Below the pieces are notes generated by a model, which did no database searches, was not told where the DNA came from, and saw nothing but the letters and a program-made list of their open reading frames with translations. A program made the position numbers and the translations under genes. Positions 8,310 through 15,463 of a DNA stretch of 18,943 bases are shown piece after piece. The stretch is from Alcanivorax sp. UBA4485 (GTDB lineage: Bacteria > Pseudomonadota > Gammaproteobacteria > Pseudomonadales > Alcanivoracaceae), in NCBI GenBank assembly GCA_002389055.1, contig DGNT01000135.1, positions 1-18,943 on the forward strand, written 5' to 3'. The number at the start of each line of letters is the position of its first letter. The first letter of the stretch is position 1.

Positions 8310-9532
8310 TGCCCGCTTTTGAATTCCGCTCCCTGGACCACCGGGGCAAAGTAAAACGTGGCACCCTGGAGGCGGACAGCGCCCGCCATGTGCGCCAGCA
8401 GCTGCGCGGCAAGGGCTGGGTGCCGCTGGAAGTGTCCGAAGCCAAGGACCACCAGTCCGGCGGCGGCCTGTCCGCGCGCCTGTCCGGCACCGGCAAACTC
8501 AAGGGCGGCGAGCAGGCGCTGATTACCCGCCAGATGGCGACGCTGCTGAAATCCGGCCTGCCGGTGGAGCAGGCCCTGGGCGCGGTGGCCAAGCAGGCCG
8601 GCAACCCGCGTGTGGAAAAGATCGTCATGGCGGTGCGCGGCAAGGTGCTGGAAGGGTTCAGCCTGGCGCGGGCGCTGGCCGAATACCCGCGCGCCTTCCC
8701 GGAAATGTACCGCGCCACCGTGGCGGCCGGCGAGCAGAGCGGCCACCTGGAGCAGGTGCTGGAGCAGCTCGCCGACTACCTGGAAACCCGTGACGACACC
8801 GGCCGGTCCGTCAGCCAGGCGCTGATCTATCCCGCCTTCATCATGACGTTCTCGGTTCTGATCATCGGCTTCCTGATGGCGTTCGTGGTGCCCAAGATGG
8901 TGGCCGTGTTCGACAACCGCGAGCAGGCCATGCCCTTTATCACCGTGGCGGTGATCGCGCTCAGCGACTTCGTGCGCGCCTGGGGCTGGTTGCTGGCGCT
9001 GGTGGTGGTGGGCGCCGTGGTGGCGTTTTCCCGCGCCATGCGCGAACCGGCGTTCCGGATGCGGGTCCACCGCCGTCTGGCCGCGCTGCCGCTGATCGGC
9101 ACCATGATGCGGGCCTCCGACAGCGCCCGCCTGGCCAGCACCCTGGGCATCCTGGGGCGCTCCGGCGTGCCCCTGGTGGACGCCCTGTTCATTGCCGCCC
9201 AGGTGGTCGGCAACCTGGCCATCCGCGAGGCGGTGGTGACCGCCGCCGCCCGGGTGCGCGAGGGCGGCAGCCTGAGCCGGGCCCTGGAAACCAGCGGCTA
9301 CTTTCCGCCCATGCTGGTGCAGATGATCGCCAGCGGCGAAACCAGCGGCGAGCTGGACAACATGCTCAGCCGGGCCGCCGATTACCAGGAACGCGAGCTC
9401 ACCAGCACGGTCCAAACCATGGTGGGGTTGCTGGGCCCGCTGATGCTGTTGACCATGGCCGGGTTCGTGATTCTCATCGTTCTGGCGGTGATGCTGCCGA
9501 TCATGCAGATGAACAATTTCATGGCCGGCTGA
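8309..9532 (+). CDS. gspF: Type II secretion inner-membrane platform protein GspF
   Basis: This 407-aa inner-membrane protein forms the platform over the GspE ATPase. It has the two T2SSF repeats. The first cytoplasmic half (about 65-170) contains RQMATLLKSGLPVEQALG and the second (about 270-375) contains the parallel LGILGRSGVPLVDAL segment. Three membrane helices lie at about 175-200, 226-241 and 378-401. The start ATG overlaps the gspE stop (TGATG), giving translational coupling. The C-terminal MLPIMQMNN ending is typical of the family. It is followed by the only sizeable gap in the operon, 73 bases, before gspG. The call is secure from sequence and position. Confidence 0.98.
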   Translation: MPAFEFRSLDHRGKVKRGTLEADSARHVRQQLRGKGWVPLEVSEAKDHQSGGGLSARLSGTGKLKGGEQALITRQMATLLKSGLPVEQALGAVAKQAGNPRVEKIVMAVRGKVLEGFSLARALAEYPRAFPEMYRATVAAGEQSGHLEQVLEQLADYLETRDDTGRSVSQALIYPAFIMTFSVLIIGFLMAFVVPKMVAVFDNREQAMPFITVAVIALSDFVRAWGWLLALVVVGAVVAFSRAMREPAFRMRVHRRLAALPLIGTMMRASDSARLASTLGILGRSGVPLVDALFIAAQVVGNLAIREAVVTAAARVREGGSLSRALETSGYFPPMLVQMIASGETSGELDNMLSRAADYQERELTSTVQTMVGLLGPLMLLTMAGFVILIVLAVMLPIMQMNNFMAG

Positions 9533-9605
9533 CCGCTGGCAACAAAAACAAGCGCAATCCCCAAAAACAAGGAAGTGACTTCCAGACAACACGAAAAGGT
9601 GTCTC
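9533..9605 (+). promoter_or_regulatory. A-rich leader before gspG with a 10-nt direct repeat and small hairpin
   Basis: This is the longest non-coding gap inside the gene run. It contains CAAAAACAAG twice, exactly, at 9543-9552 and 9562-9571. These are followed by a small perfect stem GGAAG/CTTCC with a TGA loop at 9571-9583, then the gspG ribosome site AAGGTG at 9596-9601. No sigma-70 style -35/-10 pair is convincing. GspG is the major pseudopilin and must be made in excess over the other components, so an unstructured A-rich leader here could raise its translation, mark an RNA processing point or bind an RNA-binding protein such as Hfq, which prefers A-rich repeats. The repeat and stem are seen directly; the role is inference. 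Confidence 0.45.
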
Positions 9606-10037
9606 ATGAAAAAGATTCAACGCACCCAGAGCGGTTTCACGCTGCTGGAAATCATGGTGGTAGTGGCCATTATCGGTCTGCTCGCCGCGATGATCGTGCC
9701 CAATGTGATCGGGCAGGGGGAACAGGCCAAGGTGGATATCGCCAAGACCAATATGTCGCGGGTGGTCCAGCAGCTTGATATGTACAAGTTCAATAACGGC
9801 ACTTACCCGTCCACCGAGGAAGGCATTAATGCCCTTGTGGAGCGTTCCGCGTCGGCACGCAAGTGGCCCGAGGGCGGTTACCTGCCGAGCGTGCCGGAAG
9901 ACCCCTGGGGTAATGAGTACGTGTACATCAGCCCCGGCGTGGACGGCCCCTTCGATCTCTATTCGCTGGGCGCCGACGGCGCTGAAGGCGGCGAGGGCAC
10001 CGACGCGGACATCAGCTGGCGCGATCGCGACAACTGA
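9606..10037 (+). CDS. gspG: Major pseudopilin GspG
   Basis: This 143-aa prepilin-like protein is the main subunit of the T2SS pseudopilus. The leader is short and basic (MKKIQRTQSG) with prepilin peptidase cleavage predicted at G10|F11 and the conserved Glu at mature position 5 (E15). A hydrophobic helix follows to about residue 35. The globular domain has the standard features TYPSTEEG, PEDPWGNEYVY and the LYSLGADGAEGGEG loop, which in the family binds calcium. The length is normal. The ATG has an AAGGTG ribosome site at 9596-9601. Its TGA overlaps the gspH ATG. No prepilin peptidase gene is in the window, so processing depends on one encoded elsewhere. Confidence 0.98.
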   Translation: MKKIQRTQSGFTLLEIMVVVAIIGLLAAMIVPNVIGQGEQAKVDIAKTNMSRVVQQLDMYKFNNGTYPSTEEGINALVERSASARKWPEGGYLPSVPEDPWGNEYVYISPGVDGPFDLYSLGADGAEGGEGTDADISWRDRDN

Positions 10038-10777
10038 TGTGGCGGGCCGGGCCTGACGCCAAGCCGCGCGGTCACCACCAAAGTGGCTTCACTCTGCTGG
10101 AAATCCTGGTGGTGGTGGGGCTGGTGGCGATGCTGTCCCTGGCGGTGCTGGTGGTGCCGGTGTGGGTCGACGACCAGCGCCAGCTGGACAGCGAGAGCGC
10201 CAGCCTCGCCGACACCCTGACCATGCTCAACGAGCAGAGTCTGTTCTCCGGGCGCCTGATGGCGTTACGGGTCACCGAGCAGGGCTGGACGCCGTTGACC
10301 TACGACGTCGGCGAACGGGCCTTCGTGCCTGCCCAGGGCAACGGCCTGCAGGCCAACCGGCTGCCGGAGAGCCTGGAACTGACCTGGCAGTACGACGACC
10401 TGCCCGACGATAATCAGGAAGAGCGGGTCTCCCTGCAGGACGCGGCCAAGCAACTGGTCAGCGACGATCCGTTCGGCGGTGACGACCAGGGCCTGCTCAG
10501 CGACGACCGTGACCCGCGAGCGGGCGAACGGAGCGACCAGGAAGAAGAGGAAGAGGAGGACCCGCTGCCGCAGGTGTTCTTCTTCCCCAGTGGCGAGACC
10601 ACGCCGATCACCTTCACGGTGCGCTCCCGGCAGGACCTGGACCTGGAGACGCGCCGCCAGATGAGCGCCCTCGGCAAGGTGCGAGACCCGGACCGGGACG
10701 AAGAAGAAGAGGCGCTGACCGCGCCGGATGAAAAGCCGGACGACAGCCTGATCGACGACGATTTTCTGGAGGATTGA
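10037..10777 (+). CDS. gspH: Minor pseudopilin GspH with long acidic insert and tail
   Basis: This 246-aa protein has a prepilin-like start: basic leader to G17, cleavage before F18, and Glu at mature position 5 (E22). The family hallmark FFFPSGETTPITFTV is present at about 179-193. Two strongly acidic low-complexity stretches make it longer than most GspH proteins. One (about 141-178) lies just before the hallmark and includes six consecutive Glu; the other is the C-terminal tail (about 213-246), rich in Asp/Glu. The coding frame is intact and both neighbours are tightly joined, so these are real extensions and not a frameshift. The start ATG overlaps the gspG stop. Identification rests on the prepilin motif, the PSGExTP motif and the position between G and I. 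Confidence 0.93.
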   Translation: MWRAGPDAKPRGHHQSGFTLLEILVVVGLVAMLSLAVLVVPVWVDDQRQLDSESASLADTLTMLNEQSLFSGRLMALRVTEQGWTPLTYDVGERAFVPAQGNGLQANRLPESLELTWQYDDLPDDNQEERVSLQDAAKQLVSDDPFGGDDQGLLSDDRDPRAGERSDQEEEEEEDPLPQVFFFPSGETTPITFTVRSRQDLDLETRRQMSALGKVRDPDRDEEEEALTAPDEKPDDSLIDDDFLED

Positions 10778-10779
10778 CC

Positions 10780-11250
10780 ATGACCTCGCGCGGCCGTCAA
10801 AACAGCCAGGCGGGCTTCACGTTGGTGGAGGTGGTGCTCGCGGTGGCGGTGCTGGCGCTGGCCATGGTCACCCTGGGCCAGACGCTGGGCGCCAGCGCCG
10901 TGGCCTACCGCAATATCGACGACACCCGCCAGGCCTACCTGGTGGCCGCCGACAAGCTGGTGGAGATGCAGGTTTACCAGCAATGGCCCAATACCGGCAC
11001 CAATGACGACCAGGTGACGCGGGGCGACCGGGAATGGTGGGTGCGCACCACCATCAGCGCCGGGCCCTACCCGGACACCCGCCGGGTCGATATCGAAGTT
11101 GGTGAAATGCGCGACGACGAGCAGGGCGGTCTGGTCTACGAGCTGGCCAGCCTGATCGGCAAGCCCGCCCAGGAAGGGCAATCCTTCACCGGCGGCCAGC
11201 AGGGCGGTGGCGGTGACGCCGGTGGCGGCCAGGACCTGACGGGGGGCTGA
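10780..11250 (+). CDS. gspI: Minor pseudopilin GspI
   Basis: This is a 156-aa prepilin-like protein of the pseudopilus tip complex (I-J-K). It has leader cleavage at G12|F13, FTLVE with the conserved Glu (E17), a hydrophobic helix, and the typical AYRNIDDTRQAYLVAADKL segment. The ATG at 10780 is preferred to a TTG at 10774 because a GGAGGA ribosome site lies at 10768-10773. The last 25 or so residues form a Gly/Gln-rich tail (GGQQGGGGDAGGG) that usual GspI proteins of about 120-130 aa do not have. The gene begins 2 bases after gspH, and its TGA overlaps the gspJ ATG. Confidence 0.95.
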   Translation: MTSRGRQNSQAGFTLVEVVLAVAVLALAMVTLGQTLGASAVAYRNIDDTRQAYLVAADKLVEMQVYQQWPNTGTNDDQVTRGDREWWVRTTISAGPYPDTRRVDIEVGEMRDDEQGGLVYELASLIGKPAQEGQSFTGGQQGGGGDAGGGQDLTGG

Positions 11251-11891
11251 TGCGCGATTCCAGAGCACGGCAGCCGGGTTTCACCCTGCTGGAAATGCTG
11301 ATCACCATCGCCATCTTCGCGCTGATGTACGTGGTGGCGGTGGAGTTTCTCAGCAGCGCCATGAACAACCGGGACACCCTCAGCGAGGGCGCCGCGGAAC
11401 TGGAAGACGCCCAGCGCGCGGTGACCTACCTGACCCTGGATTTCGAGCAGATGATCGCGCGCCCGGTACGCGACCCCTACGGCGACCCGCAACCGGCCCT
11501 GATCGGCAACGACAACTACGTGGAATTCACCCGCCTGGGCTGGGCCAATCCTTTTGCGTTGCGCCGCCGCAGCGAAATGCAGCGCGTGGTGTACGCCTTC
11601 GAGGACGAAAAGCTGTACCGGCGTTACTGGCCGGTGCTGGACACCAACGTGGCCACCGAATTCCAGGAAGACGTGCTGCTCGACGGCGTCGTCGACTTCA
11701 AGGTGCGTTATCTCGACCAGGCGCAAACCGGTGAGGTGGGCTGGCTGGAATTCTGGCCCGAGCCGGCCCTCGCCAACACGCCGGTGTGGCAGCAGCGGCT
11801 GCCGAAAAGCGTGGAAATCGACATCGAAATGGAAAACGGCCAGCGCCTGCACCGTTATTTCCGCACCGTGGTGAACCCATGGGCGTCCTGA
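11250..11891 (+). CDS. gspJ: Minor pseudopilin GspJ
   Basis: This 213-aa prepilin-like protein is expected to form the pseudopilus tip with GspI and GspK. It has leader cleavage at G10|F11 and FTLLE with the conserved Glu (E15). The hydrophobic helix ends near residue 35. The globular region contains AQRAVTYLTLDFEQM and NYVEFTRLGWANP, both recognisable in GspJ proteins. The length is normal. The start overlaps the gspI stop (TGATG), and the stop overlaps or lies just past the gspK start. The call is secure from motif and order. Confidence 0.96.
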   Translation: MRDSRARQPGFTLLEMLITIAIFALMYVVAVEFLSSAMNNRDTLSEGAAELEDAQRAVTYLTLDFEQMIARPVRDPYGDPQPALIGNDNYVEFTRLGWANPFALRRRSEMQRVVYAFEDEKLYRRYWPVLDTNVATEFQEDVLLDGVVDFKVRYLDQAQTGEVGWLEFWPEPALANTPVWQQRLPKSVEIDIEMENGQRLHRYFRTVVNPWAS

Positions 11892-12985
11892 TGGTACACC
11901 CGCGCAGCGGCGGGCGGCGCCGGCAGCAGGGCATGGCGCTGATCATCGTGCTGATGCTGTTCGCGATCCTGGCGGCGGTAACCACCGAGGTGATGTTCCG
12001 TCAGGACCGCTTCCGGGTACGCACCGAGAACCTGCTCGAGTGGGACAAACGTTACCAGTACGCCATGGCCGCCGAAGTGGTGGCGGTGCAGGGCCTGATC
12101 GACGACCTCGACGAAGACCGCCGCACCAGCCAGCAACTGGACGAATGCATTGAAGAGCAGTGGGCCGTGCAGTTGACGCCCACGCCCTACGAAGACGCCA
12201 TCCTCAGCGCCAGCGTTCAGGACCTGCAGGGGCGCTTTAACCTGAACTGGCTGGTGGAAGCCAACGGCGCCGGCTTCACTCGCGACGACCAGGCCCGGGA
12301 CATGCTGCAGCGGCTGCTGCAGCAGACCCTGCCGGACCCGGCCAAGGCGAGCATCCTCGCCAACGAGATGACCGACTGGATCGACAGCAACAATATCGTC
12401 GACGCCGTGGAAGGCGCCGAGGACGCGGAATACCGTCTCAGCCGCACGCCCAATATGCCGGTGGCCCACGAAACGGAACTGCGCGCCCTGCGCAGCTTCA
12501 CGGTGCAGGATCTGTTTCCGGACCCGGCCGTCTGGGGGCTGTTCACCGCCTTGCCCACGGACACCACGCTGAACGTGAACACCGCCCCGTTGCCGGTGCT
12601 GGACGCCGTGCTCGGGTCGCTGGCGGGCTCCGGAGCCGCCGAGGCGGTGGTGTCACTGCGTCAGGAAGAGCCCATCGAGGACATCGGCACGCTGATGCAG
12701 CAGGAGCCGTTCAACAGCCTGGAAGCCGATGAAAAGCAGGCCCTGAGCGACCGGCTGGGTGTGGCCAGCGAGTACTTTCAAGTGATGGTGGACGTGGAAG
12801 TGGCCGGCAATCTCAGCCGTCTGGTCAGCCGGGTGCGGCGCTCCGCCGGCGGTGGCGCGGATGGCACGCGGGTGTACAGTCGCCAGGTGAAGCCGCTACT
12901 GTCGCCGCTCGAACCCGCCTGCAATCCCTTTTACAATGCGGGCGATGACAACAACAATGTGATAGACAGTATTCCAGGGACGTAA
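11891..12985 (+). CDS. gspK: Minor pseudopilin GspK
   Basis: This protein of about 364 aa is the large tip pseudopilin. It has a basic leader ending in RRRQQG, cleavage at G14|M15, and a hydrophobic helix (MALIIVLMLFAILAAV). Mature position 5 is Ile, not Glu, which is the known peculiarity of GspK. The globular part includes DLQGRFNLNWL, the large alpha-domain insert, and NVNTAPLPVLDAV, all family features. Start choice: the ATG at 11891 overlaps the gspJ stop (TGATG), like the other junctions here. An ATG at 11879 in the same frame would add four residues. An open frame extends further upstream to 11786, but that region is gspJ coding. It ends 12 bases before gspL. Confidence 0.95.
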   Translation: MVHPRSGGRRRQQGMALIIVLMLFAILAAVTTEVMFRQDRFRVRTENLLEWDKRYQYAMAAEVVAVQGLIDDLDEDRRTSQQLDECIEEQWAVQLTPTPYEDAILSASVQDLQGRFNLNWLVEANGAGFTRDDQARDMLQRLLQQTLPDPAKASILANEMTDWIDSNNIVDAVEGAEDAEYRLSRTPNMPVAHETELRALRSFTVQDLFPDPAVWGLFTALPTDTTLNVNTAPLPVLDAVLGSLAGSGAAEAVVSLRQEEPIEDIGTLMQQEPFNSLEADEKQALSDRLGVASEYFQVMVDVEVAGNLSRLVSRVRRSAGGGADGTRVYSRQVKPLLSPLEPACNPFYNAGDDNNNVIDSIPGT

Positions 12986-12997
12986 AGGATTCTTATT

Positions 12998-14149
12998 GTG
13001 GCCGATTCAGCATTGATCTATCTGGCCCCGGGGGCATTTCAGGAGGCACTGGCCGATGCCAGGGTGCTGTTCCAGGAAAGCCGCGCGGACAGCCCGCGCC
13101 AGGGCAGCCTCGGCGAGGCGCTGGAAGCGCTCTCCGGGCGGGCGGTGAACCTGGTGGTGACCAGCGCCGAGGCGCTGCTCACCAGCGTGACCCTGTCACG
13201 CAAGCAGGCCCGCCATCTGCAGCGGGTGCTGCCGTACCTGCTTGAAGAGCAATTGCTGGAAGCGCCGGAGTACCTCTGGTTCGCCTCCGGCAAGGCGGAG
13301 CACGGGCGCTATCCGGTGGCGGTGATCAATCGCCCCAACCTGGAAGCGCTGATCCAGCTGTGCCGTGAACACCGGGTGCGTCCGCAGAGCCTGAAAGCGG
13401 ACGCCGACCTGCTGGCCGCGCAGACGCCGGTACTGATCACGGTGGCGGAGTGGGGCACCCTGATTCTCGAGCGGGATCAGGCGCTGGTGGCCGACGAAGC
13501 CCAGCGGGAAGCGGTGCTCGCCTTGCACGGCGACGACGATCTGCACTTCACCCGCCTGGAAGACCCGGCCACGCTGTGCGATCAACTGCAGTCCGCGCTG
13601 GCCGCCGATCACGGCGTGGAGGTGCTGCAGGGCGCCTTCTCGCAACGGCAGAATCAGGCCAGCGGCCCGTCGCCCTGGCAACCCTGGAAACCGGTCATGG
13701 GCCTGGCCGCGGCGGTGTTTTTCATTGCCCTGGCGGCGGTCTGGGCCCAGCAGTGGCGGTACCAGAAAGCGGCCGACGAGACCTTCGCCCAGGCCGCCGA
13801 GTTGTACCAGTCCCTGTTCCCCGGCGACCGTGCCACCTCCGGCTTGCGGCGCCAGTTCCAGGCACGCCTGGCGCGCCTGGGCGGCGACGGGGACGCCGGC
13901 GGCGGGACCCTGTTCCGCGTTCTGCCGGCGGTGGCGTCGACGCTGTCGGAAAGTGAAGTGGAGCCCAAGCGTCTGCAGTTCGACCAGCGCGACGGCAGTC
14001 TGCTGCTGGATCTGGGCGCCAAGGAATACAACCAGGTGGAAAAACTGCAGGGCGCCCTGAATGAGAAAGGCGTACGCGCCACGATTGCCAACTACCGGAA
14101 CGGCGCCACCGGCGTCACCGCCCGGGTGAAAGTGGAGCAGGCGGGATGA
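12998..14149 (+). CDS. gspL: Type II secretion inner-membrane protein GspL
   Basis: This 383-aa bitopic protein links the GspE ATPase to the periplasmic parts. It has a cytoplasmic actin-like domain at about 1-230 (including VLPYLLEEQLLEAPEYLWFA, the typical GspL segment), one membrane helix at about 231-250, and a periplasmic ferredoxin-like domain to the end. The GTG start has an AAAGGA site at 12984-12989, 8 bases upstream. Its TGA overlaps the gspM ATG (ATGA), as is usual for L-M pairs. The family is recognised from layout, the segment above and gene order. Confidence 0.95.
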   Translation: MADSALIYLAPGAFQEALADARVLFQESRADSPRQGSLGEALEALSGRAVNLVVTSAEALLTSVTLSRKQARHLQRVLPYLLEEQLLEAPEYLWFASGKAEHGRYPVAVINRPNLEALIQLCREHRVRPQSLKADADLLAAQTPVLITVAEWGTLILERDQALVADEAQREAVLALHGDDDLHFTRLEDPATLCDQLQSALAADHGVEVLQGAFSQRQNQASGPSPWQPWKPVMGLAAAVFFIALAAVWAQQWRYQKAADETFAQAAELYQSLFPGDRATSGLRRQFQARLARLGGDGDAGGGTLFRVLPAVASTLSESEVEPKRLQFDQRDGSLLLDLGAKEYNQVEKLQGALNEKGVRATIANYRNGATGVTARVKVEQAG

Positions 14150-14670
14150 ACAAGAATCTGCAACAGGCACGGGAAAAGCTGGACGCCAGGCTGGCGCCGG
14201 CCCGCGCCTGGTACGAGCAACGCGAACCCCGGGAACAACGCATTCTGCAGGTGCTGGCACTGCTGGTGGCGGCGGCACTGGTGTACTGGCTGATCTGGCA
14301 ACCGGCCTGGGACGCCCGCGACGCGGCCCGCCAGCGCTATCTGGCCAACCAGGAAACCCTGGCCTGGATTGAAAGCAACGCGGATGCGGTGCGCGCGGCG
14401 CGCGGTGGCGGCAGCAACGCCGGCGCCGACCTGGGCTCCAACTGGACCAGTAATATCAGCCGCTCGGTGCAGTCCTACGGGCTGACCCTGCGCGGCTTCA
14501 CGCCGGACGGCAACCGCTCGGTGCGTATCCAGATGGAAAACCAGCCGGCCAGCGAGATGCTGCTTTGGCTGCAGGCCATGGAAGAGAAGGGCCTGACCCT
14601 GGCGACCATGGAAATGAGCGCCGGCGACAAACCGGGCACCGCCTCCCTGCGTGCCACCCTGGCGCGCTGA
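14146..14670 (+). CDS. gspM: Type II secretion inner-membrane protein GspM
   Basis: This is a 174-aa bitopic protein that pairs with GspL. It has a cytoplasmic N-terminus rich in charged residues, with the EQRILQVLALLVAAALVYW pattern typical of GspM, and a single membrane helix at about 33-52. The rest is a periplasmic domain with a ferredoxin-like fold inferred from the family. The start overlaps the gspL stop by four bases. It is the last recognisable gsp gene; the following gene begins 3 bases later but is not gspN. Confidence 0.94.
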   Translation: MNKNLQQAREKLDARLAPARAWYEQREPREQRILQVLALLVAAALVYWLIWQPAWDARDAARQRYLANQETLAWIESNADAVRAARGGGSNAGADLGSNWTSNISRSVQSYGLTLRGFTPDGNRSVRIQMENQPASEMLLWLQAMEEKGLTLATMEMSAGDKPGTASLRATLAR

Positions 14671-14673
14671 TCC

Positions 14674-15450
14674 GTGGCGGAAAAAGCCACCCGAAAAGCC
14701 GCGCACCGGCCCGCCGTTGTCGCCGGCGGTGCCGCGCTCACCGCCTGGTTTTGTTACGCGCTGACCACGGTGGTACTGGCCCTGGGTGTCACCTGGGCCC
14801 TCTATGCCCAGGCCGATTACGGCTATGCCTTCTGGTACAACGCGCTGGATATCGACCAGCACATCGACGAGTACGGCCCCCTGAACCGGTACCAGCGGCC
14901 GGACCTCGAAGCCCTGGATGCCCCACACCACATCGAGCTGTTTCACCAGATCAGGGTGGCGGTACACGACGGTGGCGAGGGACTGGCCTCGATTCACTAC
15001 CCGGACCGTCAGGGCACTCGGGTGACTCTGTTGCGGCCCGCCGAAGTGCAGCATCTGCGCGATGTCGCCCATCTTATCGACAGTGGCCGCTGGGCCCTGG
15101 CGGTGGCGTTTCTCGCCTGGCTGCCGCTGGCCGCCCGGGTGGCCCGGCGGCCCGCGCCGGATTGGCGGCGGCGGGCGCTGGTCGCTGTGACCCCGTTGCT
15201 GGCTATGGTAGTTTGGCTGCTCGTTGCCGGGCCCGAAGCCGTGTTTTACCAGTTCCATATCTGGCTGTTTCCCGCCGACCATGAGTGGTTCTTCTACTGG
15301 CAGGATTCATTGATGAGCACGCTGATGAAGGCGCCGGTGCTGTTTGGCGGCATTGCCGTGGTGCTCGTGGGGGGCACCCTGGTTCTCACGCCGTTGTTTT
15401 ACCGTGGCGGTCTCTGGCTGATCGGGCGCCTGCGCCGCGGCCCATTCTGA
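14674..15450 (+). CDS. Four-helix integral membrane protein, DUF1461-like
   Basis: This is a 258-aa inner-membrane protein of unknown function. Predicted membrane helices lie at about 18-46, 138-156, 165-187 and 216-243, with a loop of about 90 residues between the first two. The segment FYQFHIWLFPADHEWFFYW (about 190-208), between helices three and four, resembles the FHxxFFPxxxWxF signature of the DUF1461 (TIGR01906) membrane proteins; this match is from memory and by eye. It occupies the place of gspN but has no GspN features, which would be a single helix plus a beta-rich periplasmic domain. The GTG start lies 3 bases after gspM, with no clear ribosome site, so it is probably coupled to gspM. 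Whether it works with the secretion system is unknown. Confidence 0.6.
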   Translation: MAEKATRKAAHRPAVVAGGAALTAWFCYALTTVVLALGVTWALYAQADYGYAFWYNALDIDQHIDEYGPLNRYQRPDLEALDAPHHIELFHQIRVAVHDGGEGLASIHYPDRQGTRVTLLRPAEVQHLRDVAHLIDSGRWALAVAFLAWLPLAARVARRPAPDWRRRALVAVTPLLAMVVWLLVAGPEAVFYQFHIWLFPADHEWFFYWQDSLMSTLMKAPVLFGGIAVVLVGGTLVLTPLFYRGGLWLIGRLRRGPF

Positions 15451-15463
15451 TAATTAGAGATTC

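Noticed and set aside
8129..9607. A 492-codon minus-strand open frame opposite gspF
   Set aside because: It is a His/Gln/Gly-rich product without motifs, produced by codon bias of gspF. Several similar antisense frames exist along the operon.
11786..11890. An upstream in-frame extension of GspK starting at 11786
   Set aside because: It lies within gspJ coding sequence and would bury the prepilin leader, which must be at the N-terminus.
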